Assembly: GCA_021413735.1 (NCBI GenBank)
Contig: JAIOPV010000127.1
Coordinates: 1 to 64,000, forward strand
Length of the DNA: 64,000 nucleotides
Direction: 5' to 3'
From: Planctomycetota bacterium
GTDB lineage: Bacteria; Planctomycetota; Planctomycetia; Gemmatales; Gemmataceae
Below are positions 9,332 to 18,401 of this stretch, piece by piece. Both the position numbers and the translations under genes were made by a program. The notes below the pieces were generated by a model. It was not told the DNA's origin. It ran no database searches and saw only the letters and a list, made by a program, of their open reading frames with translations. Numbering within the stretch: the stretch's first letter is position 1; the number at the start of each line of letters is the position of its first letter.

Positions 9332-9714
9332 ACACGGGCTATCTTGGGACCAAATTCGCAAGACGCGACTCGCAGAGTGAAGTTTACCCGGTCTTGTCAC
9401 GTCGGCACAGCCAAGTCTCGCGCGGACCAGTTCGTGGGCGTGCCATGTCGTCAGTCCGGAGTGAACGTTTGGCGAGTGTCAAGGAATCCGTCGCATTCTC
9501 ATTGGTTCCGGGCGACATGCACACCCCACGTCCGTAACCAGCATTTCAGCCCCGGAACCATGTCACCCGTCCGGAAGAAAAACAATCAGAACAACTCCAC
9601 TCGCCACAAGTCACTGCCCCATCATAATTTCAAGAAAGCGAAAAAATCTGGCGTGCTGCGGAGGGCGTTTACGGAATCCGGGTAGAAGCCCCTTTCCCAC
9701 ACCGGAATCGTCCA
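9332..9714. other. Intergenic region between divergent ECF sigma and surface-protein genes
   Basis: About 380 bp separate the starts of two divergent genes, so promoters for both should lie here. An AT-richer patch near 9622-9650 (CATAATTTCAAGAAAG) is the best candidate, but no convincing -35/-10 pair could be assigned. A short open frame from the ATG at 9559 to about 9685 encodes a basic peptide that I do not recognise and do not call as a gene. Confidence 0.4.
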
Positions 9715-12700
9715 ATGCCACGCACTCCCTGGTACGCTCGCCTGTTCGGTTCGGCGACCAAGCCCATTCGGAATCACCGTGGCGTGCGGTTGGATGCTCT
9801 TCAACTCGAAGACCGATATGCCCCGGCGGTGCTCAGTGCTGACGGCACCACGCTGAACGTCCTTCTCGACACAGCTGGCGAGCAACTCACCCTCACAGCC
9901 ACGGCCAGCGGAATCAGCCTCGGCACGAGCGCCACGTTCAGCGGTCTTGCGACAGGAAGTGGACCGGTCACGTTCGGCACACCGTACACCGCAGTTCGCG
10001 TGACCGACTCAGCCGCTGGCACCTCGGTCGCGTTCGGCGACAGCGGAACGAACCCCTACACACAATCGGTCGAGGTCGCGTTGACCCAGGTCTCAGCCGG
10101 CGTGACGTTCGCGGGAACGTCGGACTTCGGGAACAACAACCTCGACGTTGCCGCAGATTACGAGGTGAAGGTCTTGTTGGCGGCGGCTGTGAAGGCCAGC
10201 ACGGGCGACATCTCACTGGATGGCAACTACACGGCACAGACAGGGGTGGGCGATTTCGATGGGCTCGACGTTCGCGGCAACATCTCCACGAGCGACGGTT
10301 CGATCTCGCTCGCGGGCCAGGGGGGACAGAACACCACGGGCTCACTGAACGGGGTGGCGATCGCTGCCGGTGCCGTAGTCTCAGCGAGCGGCGACGGGGA
10401 CGTGTCCGTCACCGGAATCGGTGGCGACGGCGGAAAGTTCAACTACGGGGTCGTCGTGGACGGGACCGGCACCGCGATCAAGGCTGTGAATGGTACTGTC
10501 ACCCTCACCGGCACAGGCGGCACCGGTGATGAGGGAAGGCACTACGGTGTGAGCCTGCAATTAGAGGCGGTCGTGTCATCGAGCGGCGGTGAAGTCAACA
10601 TCGACGGAACTGGCGGGACCGGCGACGGCGGCTACAACAGCGGCGTGATCGTGGCTGAGGGGGCAATCGCGTCTGCAGGTGGCTCAGTTGGGATCGTGGG
10701 TTCCGGCGGGACGGGTGATGGTGGAGCGAACTACGGGGTCGATGTCTTCAATGGTGGATTAGTCACTTCGGTGGGAGCGACCGCAACCGTCACTGTCACG
10801 GGGACTGGTGGCGGAGGAACGGGTGGTGGCCAGGGCGACCAAGGTGTGTTCGTTGATCATGCGACCGTCACCTCGGGCGGCGGCGACGTGGTGGTCACCG
10901 GCACCGGCGGGACCGGGCTGATGGGGAACGACAACGGCGTGACCTTGAATACTGACGGAGTAGTAACTGCAGGCGGTCTCGGGTCTGTGACTGTTACCGG
11001 CACCGGAGGCTCGCAGACCAGCGGATTCAATGTGGGCGTCTGGGTCGGCGGCACGCTCACGTCGGGAGGCGGAAATGTCTCCGTGAACGGCACAGGTGGT
11101 GCGGCGCTGAGCGGGAATTTCGGGGTGTACGTCACCGTGGGCTCCATCACGTCCGGCGGTTCAGGAACTGTCACGGTCGTGGGCACGGGTGGCGTGACCA
11201 GTGGGCTGGAAGGGGGCAGTGCCGATGGGCCGACGGGCGGCTTCTTCGGGGGCCCTACGTATGGGGCAAATCTCGGCGTCGGGATTTGTGACGACGGGAC
11301 TATCACCTCTGGCGGAGACGGCGATGTCACGGTCACGGGAACTGGTGGCGGAGCCGGGGCAGAGGGGTTCACCAGCGCAGGCGCGAACACCGGGGTGGGG
11401 GTCCTCCGCGGTACGATCACGTCGGGCGGCGGTAATGTGACAGTCACTGGTACCGGTGGCGATGCCAACCCGACCGACAACATGGTGATCCGCCTCTACA
11501 CCGGGAAGAGCGACGGAGTGAGCGTCTATGCGTCCTCGGTCATCACGTCGGGCGGCGGGGGCGTGACCATCACCGGCACGGGCGGCGATGGGAGCTTCTG
11601 CGAAGGTGTTAACATTGATGGAATGGTCTCGGCCGGGGAATCAGGCAGCGTCACGATTACCGGGACTGGAGGACTCGGCGCTGACTGCTGCGGGGTAGCC
11701 ATCACCGGAACGGTGACCGCCGCAGAGATAGGAAGTGTGTTGATGACAGGAACGGGAGGCGGTTCACCCGGAATCGGCGCCAACGAGATCGGTGTGATCA
11801 TTCAACTTGCTGGCGGCTCCGGGTTAGGGATCAGCACCAGCGGGTCGGTGGATGTCACCATCACGGGGACAACGCCACTCGACTTCGACGGCAATGGCGT
11901 CTTCATCGGCTCGCCACTCGACATCATCGCCACGAACGCTTTCGGCGTGTACGGCGTCTCGACGTCAGGAAGCGGCTCGATCTTCGTCACCGGAACTGGC
12001 GGTGGTGGAGACTCGGGCGTCGTGTTGAGCATCGACGCACTCATGGCGCCGGGCGGGGACATCACCGTGACTGGCGTGACACGGGGCAAGTTCGTCGGCG
12101 ACAACCGCCACGGCGTATTCCTCAGACTCGGAACGATCTCCAGCAACGACGGAGACATCTCAATCACCGGGACCGTGCTTGATGGCGGCGGCAAATCCAA
12201 CGACGGCGTCCATGCCGAAATGGGGTCGCGGGTCACCTCGTTTACTGGCGACGTGACGGTGTCGGGGACCGGAGGAACGGGAGCCGACAGCCAGGGTGTG
12301 GACATGGTGGGCGGTCTCTTCCGATCCATCCAGGGCAACGTGACCATCACGGGAACGGGTCAGGGTGGCACCGGCAGCAACTCTGGATTGCTCATCGGCA
12401 GCCAACTCATTGCGGCCGGCATCCTCACGATCAGCGGCACCGCCGGGTTTGACACGACAGCGGTGGTCCTCGAATCAGGTCGGCTTGTTGGACTCCTCGG
12501 CGTGAACATCACGACGGATAGCCTCGACATCCACTCCCTCACCGCCGGGCCGCTGTCATCCATTCGCGGCGGAGCGACCGGCAACGGGACCGTGACAATT
12601 CACCCCCAGACTGCCGGGACGATTATCGACCTCGGGGGCGCGGACGTCCTGCTCAGCGAGCATTCTGGGCCAGTCGCCCACGGCACGCTGGGACTGAGTG

Positions 12701-14661
12701 CGGAGGAACTGGCGACGATCACGGCGGGGGTTCTGGTGGTTGGCGACAAGATCACGACCGCCAGCATCACGGTGAGTGAACCGGTCGATCTGAGCACGAC
12801 CCCGGAAGTCCACCTGACCTCATTCGGGCCGGTCCGAGAGGGGGTGAATGGGTCGATCAAGGTGGCGAAACTCGCAGTGGAGACGCAGACGGAGTCGGTG
12901 ACTCTCGAAGCGGAAAGCAACCAGATTGGCACGATTGCCGCGGTTGTCGGCGGGCCGGGGAACGGGTTGACTCTCAACGGCGGTCAATCGGTTGCGATCG
13001 GCACGGTGGGAGACCTATCGGGCATCGAGGCGAGCGGCCTGGTCAAAGTGACCGCAAAGGCAATCGACCTCACGTCATACATCCCGTCGAAAACCATGGT
13101 CGTATTAAGTGCCACCCAACAGCTGTTTCTGGCGATCGGCATCGAGTCGGTTTCCCTGGTCACGGGAGGTGGTGGGAGCAACACTTCGACCGATACAATT
13201 CGACCCACGGTGACAATCAGTGCCCCGTCCGCGACGGTCACCACAAGTGGGTCGATCACTTATACCGTCACCTATGCGGATACGAACTTCAACGGAAGTA
13301 CTCTGCTGGCGAGTAATGTGATGCTGAACCGAACCGGCACTGCCTTCGGCACTGTGACCGTTAGCCCAGGAAGCGGCGCGACTCGAACGGTGACGATCAG
13401 TAACATCACGGGCACTGGCACGCTGGGCATTTCGCTCGTAGCGGGAACGGCCAGCGACAGAGCCGGGAACCTCGCACCGGCAGCGGGAGCAAGCGAGACA
13501 TTCAACGTCATCAAGGTCTCGCCACCGCCTCCCCCGGTCGTGGCACTCGCAGTCGGCGGCTCTGATGGCACCGTTCGGATGCTCACCAAGACGGGATCGC
13601 TTGTCACAACTGTGACTCCGATCACCGGATACACGGGTCTGGTCTCGGTTGCACTCGGCGACTTCAACAGCGACACGGTTCTCGATCTTGCTGTTGCTCC
13701 TGCCAACCCCGCTGGGCAGTCGGGTTTGACCACTGATGAAGCTGGCAAAGTATTCATCTACGACGGAGCTGCGTTGGTCAAGGGAACGCTGACGCTGATC
13801 CACACGTTCACATCGTTCGCGAGTAGTTCCAGTTCGACGGGTGCGTACACAAACGGTCTGAACATCGCGACTGGCGACGTTAACGGCGACGGTCACGTCG
13901 ATCTGGTTGCGGGTACACGAGGTGGCAACGGCACGACAGCGGGGCGGATCGAGGTTGGCCGGTTGGTGGTGATTGACGGCACTTCGCCCGCTGGCACGAA
14001 CATCGTGATCGGCAATATCCAAATGCCGTTCAGCGCTGGCTACCAGAAGGGCGTGATCGTTGCGGCAGGCAATGTTGATGGCGTTGGCGGAGATGAGATC
14101 GCAGTGACACGCGGCGGTCCGGTGGCTAGCCCCAACCCCGCGGTTCAGACGATCAAGGTGAAAGTGCTTCAACTTCAGGGGAATGCGCTGACCGAACTCC
14201 ACTTGGGGGCAGACGGTTCGACAGCGTTCGCGCCGTTTGGATCGCTCACCGGAGCAGCGAGCGCGATCAATCGGGATGGTCGTGTGACGTTCGTGGACCC
14301 CGACGGCGACGGCAAGGATGAGTTGGTGTTTACGGCTCTCGATCCGCTGACCAACCCCTCGAACGAACAGGTCCGTGTTGCGGTCTTCGATGTGGATACG
14401 ACAACTGGACTCGCAACGGCGGTAAGCACCGGAACAGGAGCCAGCAAGAGCTATCTCGTTGGGACCAACGTGAAGGATCATGCGATTGCGTCGGTGGACT
14501 TGGCTGGCAACGGGAGCAGGGAGTTGTTGCTCCTTACCGAGAATGGAGCGTCGAACGTACCCTCCGGGATCATCTACCTCGCTCCGACGAGCGAGTCGAT
14601 CCTGCCCGGTGGGTTCATCTTGAGTATCACGACCGGCGGTGTGAGCATCGACGGCGATTGA
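9715..14661 (+). CDS. Giant secreted beta-strand-repeat protein with LE-x-R N-terminus and FG-GAP-like tail
   Basis: A 1648-residue protein. The N-terminus holds 'RLDALQLEDRYAPAVLS', a form of the 'LE-x-R-x-x-P' motif that opens many large planctomycete secreted proteins. Residues ~40-1150 are degenerate Gly/Thr/Val repeats of the type 'ITSGGGNVTVTGTGG', likely a right-handed beta solenoid. From ~1161 comes an Ig-like segment ('PTVTISAPSATVTTSGSITY') and from ~1275 an FG-GAP-like region with Asp-rich loops ('GDVNGDGHVD', 'DPDGDGKDE'). The last ~480 residues are closely similar to the end of the gene at 1-3381. It is probably a surface or adhesion protein; the ligand is unknown. The ATG at 9715 gives the complete motif. 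Confidence 0.92.
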   Translation: MPRTPWYARLFGSATKPIRNHRGVRLDALQLEDRYAPAVLSADGTTLNVLLDTAGEQLTLTATASGISLGTSATFSGLATGSGPVTFGTPYTAVRVTDSAAGTSVAFGDSGTNPYTQSVEVALTQVSAGVTFAGTSDFGNNNLDVAADYEVKVLLAAAVKASTGDISLDGNYTAQTGVGDFDGLDVRGNISTSDGSISLAGQGGQNTTGSLNGVAIAAGAVVSASGDGDVSVTGIGGDGGKFNYGVVVDGTGTAIKAVNGTVTLTGTGGTGDEGRHYGVSLQLEAVVSSSGGEVNIDGTGGTGDGGYNSGVIVAEGAIASAGGSVGIVGSGGTGDGGANYGVDVFNGGLVTSVGATATVTVTGTGGGGTGGGQGDQGVFVDHATVTSGGGDVVVTGTGGTGLMGNDNGVTLNTDGVVTAGGLGSVTVTGTGGSQTSGFNVGVWVGGTLTSGGGNVSVNGTGGAALSGNFGVYVTVGSITSGGSGTVTVVGTGGVTSGLEGGSADGPTGGFFGGPTYGANLGVGICDDGTITSGGDGDVTVTGTGGGAGAEGFTSAGANTGVGVLRGTITSGGGNVTVTGTGGDANPTDNMVIRLYTGKSDGVSVYASSVITSGGGGVTITGTGGDGSFCEGVNIDGMVSAGESGSVTITGTGGLGADCCGVAITGTVTAAEIGSVLMTGTGGGSPGIGANEIGVIIQLAGGSGLGISTSGSVDVTITGTTPLDFDGNGVFIGSPLDIIATNAFGVYGVSTSGSGSIFVTGTGGGGDSGVVLSIDALMAPGGDITVTGVTRGKFVGDNRHGVFLRLGTISSNDGDISITGTVLDGGGKSNDGVHAEMGSRVTSFTGDVTVSGTGGTGADSQGVDMVGGLFRSIQGNVTITGTGQGGTGSNSGLLIGSQLIAAGILTISGTAGFDTTAVVLESGRLVGLLGVNITTDSLDIHSLTAGPLSSIRGGATGNGTVTIHPQTAGTIIDLGGADVLLSEHSGPVAHGTLGLSAEELATITAGVLVVGDKITTASITVSEPVDLSTTPEVHLTSFGPVREGVNGSIKVAKLAVETQTESVTLEAESNQIGTIAAVVGGPGNGLTLNGGQSVAIGTVGDLSGIEASGLVKVTAKAIDLTSYIPSKTMVVLSATQQLFLAIGIESVSLVTGGGGSNTSTDTIRPTVTISAPSATVTTSGSITYTVTYADTNFNGSTLLASNVMLNRTGTAFGTVTVSPGSGATRTVTISNITGTGTLGISLVAGTASDRAGNLAPAAGASETFNVIKVSPPPPPVVALAVGGSDGTVRMLTKTGSLVTTVTPITGYTGLVSVALGDFNSDTVLDLAVAPANPAGQSGLTTDEAGKVFIYDGAALVKGTLTLIHTFTSFASSSSSTGAYTNGLNIATGDVNGDGHVDLVAGTRGGNGTTAGRIEVGRLVVIDGTSPAGTNIVIGNIQMPFSAGYQKGVIVAAGNVDGVGGDEIAVTRGGPVASPNPAVQTIKVKVLQLQGNALTELHLGADGSTAFAPFGSLTGAASAINRDGRVTFVDPDGDGKDELVFTALDPLTNPSNEQVRVAVFDVDTTTGLATAVSTGTGASKSYLVGTNVKDHAIASVDLAGNGSRELLLLTENGASNVPSGIIYLAPTSESILPGGFILSITTGGVSIDGD

Positions 14662-14689
14662 TCGGTATTCTCATCCTCTGCCTTCTTGT

Positions 14690-15061
14690 TCATTCCTTCG
14701 CGAGTCTCCTCGGACAGATTGTCGATACCAAGTTCATCGAGCGTGACTGAGGTCAGCCGCGGCCTCTCCTGGCCGTGCGATTTCGCGAGGTGGAGCAAGT
14801 CTTTCGCAGTTTCGGGATCTGCGATCTGAATCGGTGGTCCTGCTCGGGTCTCGATGAAGTTGTTTCCAACTGATTTCATCCAGAATCCAGACATGATGGT
14901 CCCGTTGAAACCGACAGCCTTGATAGACCTTCGGATGCGAATGTCCACGAAGATCGGCGGTTTGCAGCCTCGCGACTTCTCAATGGCATCGACCGTCTCG
15001 ACCAACTCAGTGTCGGGTTTCCTCAACCGGAGTAACCCCAACTGAAGATGGTCGGTTTCAT
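14690..15061 (-). pseudogene. Decayed DUF488-like gene
   Basis: Reading from an ATG at 15061 the frame gives 'MKPTIFSWGYSG', then a TGA, then 'GNPTLSW'. A shifted frame on the same strand continues 'ELVETVDAIEKSRG', then 'PPIFVDIRIRRSIKAVGFNG', then 'SVGNNFIETRAGPPIQIADP' and 'TAKDLLHLA'. The order of motifs matches DUF488-type proteins ('TWGYxGWG', 'FVDIR', 'GN', 'IADP'). The usual Cys-rich end is missing, and the frame runs into the antisense of the preceding surface protein. A stop, a frameshift and loss of the C-terminus mark it as a pseudogene. The family assignment is from memory of the motif pattern. Confidence 0.45.
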
Positions 15062-15357
15062 GGGTTCGAGCCGTTGACGGTGTCAGCCGGGGGTTCGGGG
15101 TGTTCGGGAGATAGCCAGTCACGTCCGCCGGAGAGGAGTTCCGCAACCATCGGATACGGAACGACTCGGTCGATTTCCGGCCAGCGGCTTCAGCTTCGCG
15201 AAACTCAAGATTGTCCTGAGTCGCGAGAAGTTGTCTCCGAGGACTGGGTCTGGTGCCCACTGGCTTCGTTCCCGTGTTCGACGTACGCTATTCCGTACAA
15301 ACCCCACTTGGGCCAACATCCGGAACCGCCCCTTCCCATTCCCACCGGAACACTCCC

Positions 15358-16581
15358 ATGCTTGCTCGTGCGATCCTCCTCTGCGGCCTCCTCGCTGCTT
15401 CTGCGCTCGCGGCCGAACCCACCTGGCCCCGCTGGCGTGGACCGAACGGCGACGGCCAATCGCCGGAAACCGACCTGCCACTCAAGTGGAACGAGAAATC
15501 GATCGTCTGGCGGACACCGCTCAACGGCGCTGGGCAGTCGTCGCCGATCGTCTGGGGCGACCGCGTATTCCTCACGACGGCCCCGGATGGCGGGAAGTCG
15601 CGGGTGGTGCTTGCCCTCGACCGGAAGACCGGGAAGATCCTCTGGGAGAAGGAAGTCTGGAAGGGTAGCCCGGAAAAGAGCCACGCACAGAACGGCTGGG
15701 CGACCGCGACCTGCGTGACCGATGGCGAGCGGGTGGTCGCGTTCTTCGGCAAGGGAGGGTTGCACTGCTTCGCGGTGGACGGGAAGCCGCTCTGGTCGAA
15801 GGAACTCGGCGATTTTCCCGGCGAGTGGGGCACTGCAGCCTCCCCCGTGATCGTCGGGGATCTTGTGATCCAGAACTGCGACGCGGCTGGTGCGGGGTTG
15901 CTGTTGGCCTTCGACAAGACGACCGGGAAGGAAACGTGGCGGTCTCCACGGACGGCCCCGGAACGCGGCGGTTGGACAACTCCGGTGTTGGTGAAGGTCG
16001 GCGACAAGGAGGAACTCGTGCTCAATGGCGAGAAAGCCGTGACCGGCTACGACCCGGTCACCGGGAAGGAACTGTGGCACTGCAAGAGCTTCGCCGGGCG
16101 TGGCGATCCCACCGTGACACCGGGCACCGGTGGGCTTCTGTATGTGGTGAACGGCCAACCGGGCGACATCTACACGGTCCGGGCGGGCGGCAAGGGCGAC
16201 GTGACAAAGACCCACATGGTTTGGCACACGCAACGCAAGGGCGGGCGTGACCAGCCTTCGCCGATCCTGGCGGGGAACTTCATGGTGGTCGCCAACATGG
16301 GAGGGCTGGCGACCTGCTACGACGCCCCGACCGGGAAGGTGGTCTGGTCGGACCGGCTGAAGGGGTCGTTCTCGTCGTCGCCGGTGGCTGTGGGACGCAA
16401 CGTGTTCTTCCAGAACGAAGCGGGCGACACGACGGTGATTGAACCCGGACCGGAGTTGAAGGTGGTGGCTGAGAACACGCTCGGGGCGAAGGGCGAAGTG
16501 TTCCGGGCATCGCTGATCCCGTGCGGCGGGCAGTGGTTCACCCGGTCCGACAAGGCTGTCTACTGCGTCGGCGGAAAGTGA
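15358..16581 (+). CDS. Secreted PQQ-like beta-propeller protein
   Basis: A 407-residue protein. The ATG at 15358 begins a clear signal peptide ('MLARAILLCGLLAASALAAEP'); the open frame further upstream is not protein-like. The mature part opens 'TWPRWRGPNGDGQSPETDLP', the usual start of planctomycete PQQ-like (outer-membrane-assembly BamB-like) propellers. Repeated 'LDRKTGKILWEKEVW', 'FDKTTGKETWRSPRT' and 'YDPVTGKELWHCKSF' motifs mark the blades. Its substrate or partner is unknown, and cofactor binding cannot be judged from these motifs. The M14 peptidase gene follows after 62 bp on the same strand, so the two are probably co-transcribed. Confidence 0.9.
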   Translation: MLARAILLCGLLAASALAAEPTWPRWRGPNGDGQSPETDLPLKWNEKSIVWRTPLNGAGQSSPIVWGDRVFLTTAPDGGKSRVVLALDRKTGKILWEKEVWKGSPEKSHAQNGWATATCVTDGERVVAFFGKGGLHCFAVDGKPLWSKELGDFPGEWGTAASPVIVGDLVIQNCDAAGAGLLLAFDKTTGKETWRSPRTAPERGGWTTPVLVKVGDKEELVLNGEKAVTGYDPVTGKELWHCKSFAGRGDPTVTPGTGGLLYVVNGQPGDIYTVRAGGKGDVTKTHMVWHTQRKGGRDQPSPILAGNFMVVANMGGLATCYDAPTGKVVWSDRLKGSFSSSPVAVGRNVFFQNEAGDTTVIEPGPELKVVAENTLGAKGEVFRASLIPCGGQWFTRSDKAVYCVGGK

Positions 16582-16643
16582 CCCATCCAGGCTCGCGAAG
16601 CCGAAACCTGGCATCCCAGAACGCCTTGCCCGGAGAGCACTCC

Positions 16644-17888
16644 ATGAACACGGAACGCCGGCAATTCCTGAACCGAGTGACCGCAACCGCGGCCGGACTC
16701 GGCCTCTCGGGGGTCGCGCCTGCGGCCGACGGGGATGTGAGGATCGACGCCGACTTCCTGGGCGGGAACGTCGTCGTGGGCAAGATCGACGGCACCACCG
16801 TCCACATCGCCCCAGATCTGCGGGACACGCAGAAGGGGCAGTGGTGGTTCTACTGGTGCTTCCGGCTCCGCGCCCCGGCCGGAAAGGCGATCCGCGTCGT
16901 GTTCACAGACCGCAATCCGATCGGGGTTCGCGGTCCGGCCGTGAGTGAAGACGGCGGCAAGACGTGGGCTTGGCTCGGGGCCAAGGCAGTGCGTTCGGCC
17001 AAGACGAACGGCAAGGAAGAGTGGTCGTTCGACGCCCGCGTGCCGGAAGGCAAGGAAGAGGTGCGATACGCCTTCTGCATCCCGTACCTGGAAAGCCATC
17101 TGACCACGTTTCGCACGCAGTTCAAGGACCACCCGGCGCTGAAGGTCGAGGAACTGTGCAAGAGCCGCAAGGGGCGCTCGGTCGAACTCGTCCGGGCCGG
17201 ATGCCTCGTGAAGCCACGCGGGAGCGTGATCCTGACCTCGCGGCACCACGCTTGCGAGACGATGGCCACCTACGCGATGGAGGGATTGTTGCGGGCCGTG
17301 CTGGGCGACGACGACCTTGGCCGGCGGTGGCGGGCGAACTGGGAGGTGCTGGCCATCCCGTTCATGGACAAGGATGGAGTCGAGGCCGGGGACCAGGGGA
17401 AGAACCGCGCCCCGCACGACCACAATCGAGACTACAACGAGAAGCCGATCTACCCCGAGGTCGCCGCCCTGATGAAACTCGGCACCGGGATGGCGAAGCA
17501 GGTCCGGGCGGCGATCGACCTGCACTGCCCGTACATCAGTGGCGAGTGGAACGACCGCGTGTACCTCGTCGGGTCGTCGGACGAGACCGTCGCGGGCCGG
17601 CAGCGGGCGTTCGCCAAGGTACTGGAGAGGGTGCAGGCGGGTCCGATCAAGTTCCGCGCTCGGGACTGCCTGGAGTTCGGCACGGCGTGGAACACGAAGA
17701 ACAACATCACACAGGGCCGGCCGAGTTCCAACTGGGCGACCGAGGCTTTCCCCGACGCCCAACTGGTGACGACGATCGAGATCGCCTACGCCGACGCTTT
17801 GGGGCAAGAGGTGAACGCGGATTCTGCACGCGCCTTGGGCCGCGACCTCGCCGCGTCCTTGGCGGAGGTGCTGACCGGGAAGGAGTGA
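16644..17888 (+). CDS. M14-family zinc carboxypeptidase-like protein with Tat-type signal
   Basis: A 414-residue protein. The ATG at 16644 begins 'MNTERRQFLNRVTATAAGLGLSG', an RR-x-FL twin-arginine type signal, so folded export is likely. The N-terminal ~150 residues form a beta domain like that preceding the catalytic domain of cytosolic-type M14 carboxypeptidases. Zinc-site motifs are visible: 'SRHHACETMATYAM' (H-x-x-E), a later 'AIDLHCPY' histidine, and 'TTIEIAYAD', whose Glu could be the catalytic base. The reaction would be removal of a C-terminal residue from a peptide or peptide-like substrate. It follows the PQQ-like gene by 62 bp. Confidence 0.85.
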   Translation: MNTERRQFLNRVTATAAGLGLSGVAPAADGDVRIDADFLGGNVVVGKIDGTTVHIAPDLRDTQKGQWWFYWCFRLRAPAGKAIRVVFTDRNPIGVRGPAVSEDGGKTWAWLGAKAVRSAKTNGKEEWSFDARVPEGKEEVRYAFCIPYLESHLTTFRTQFKDHPALKVEELCKSRKGRSVELVRAGCLVKPRGSVILTSRHHACETMATYAMEGLLRAVLGDDDLGRRWRANWEVLAIPFMDKDGVEAGDQGKNRAPHDHNRDYNEKPIYPEVAALMKLGTGMAKQVRAAIDLHCPYISGEWNDRVYLVGSSDETVAGRQRAFAKVLERVQAGPIKFRARDCLEFGTAWNTKNNITQGRPSSNWATEAFPDAQLVTTIEIAYADALGQEVNADSARALGRDLAASLAEVLTGKE

Positions 17889-17970
17889 TGCCGGGTCGCC
17901 TGGATCGTCAGGATCGGTGAATCAGTAAGCGTCGGAAGTTCCACTGACCCGAGAGGCGCACTTCATGTCA

Positions 17971-17999
17971 AAGTCATGGTGGAAGCAAAACCATGACTT
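17971..17999. terminator. Hairpin downstream of the M14 peptidase gene
   Basis: AAGTCATGG and CCATGACTT form a 9-bp perfect stem with an 11-nt loop, 82 bp after the peptidase stop. No T-run follows, so it may be a weak terminator or part of the transposase relic next to it. Confidence 0.4.
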
Positions 18000-18164
18000 G
18001 GGGGGTCAAGGATGGCCCTCACGTTCTCCGCTCAATACGCGCCGGATGCCGAAGGTCGCAGAGGTGTTTGTGAGCGTCGAGCCGCCAGGCCGACGGTGGA
18101 TTTCGCTCGGCCGACGGTGTGCGTAACACAACCGTCGAGCTTACGCTTCGACGCTCACAATCAT

Positions 18165-18350
18165 TTCAACACTGCAACATTGTCCGAGAAGGATCAGCGG
18201 CGATTTGCTGCGTTGGAGGCAACACCCTTGGGGTTTGGCGGAATCGAATGCATCGCCTCTGTCCTGGGGTGTTCACGCCGAACCATCGAGCGCTTCGCCA
18301 GTTGGGGGACATCGCTATTGCTGCGTGAAGTCCTTGACGGCGTTGGGTGA
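18165..18350 (+). pseudogene. Fragment of an ISAzo13-type transposase N-terminus
   Basis: The frame reads 'LSEKDQRRFAALEATPLGFG' followed by 'GIECIASVLGCSRRTIER'. This matches the N-terminal helix-turn-helix region of ISAzo13-family ('Rhodopirellula-type') transposases, which carry 'LDERQRR-x-AA-EA-x-x-LGHGG'. After 'TIER' a one-base deletion is apparent: the next frame continues 'ALRQLGDIAIAA' and stops. The catalytic DDE part is absent. Nothing else is recognised in 17889-18401 apart from the hairpin at 17971 and short direct repeats of GCCGACGGTG near 18088 and 18109. Confidence 0.5.
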
Positions 18351-18401
18351 AGGGTTGTGTTTTCTCAATGTCGAATCACACAACCCAACCAGTGGGCTGC
18401 T

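Noticed and set aside
9559-9685. Short basic open frame before the giant protein
   Set aside because: No ribosome-binding site and no similarity that I recognise; probably leader DNA.
13105-14481. A 458-codon open frame on the minus strand
   Set aside because: Antisense of the FG-GAP tail of the giant protein; no domain recognised, Arg/Cys/Ser-rich.
16560-17807. A 415-codon open frame on the minus strand
   Set aside because: Antisense of the M14 peptidase gene, whose zinc motifs are clear. Composition is not protein-like.
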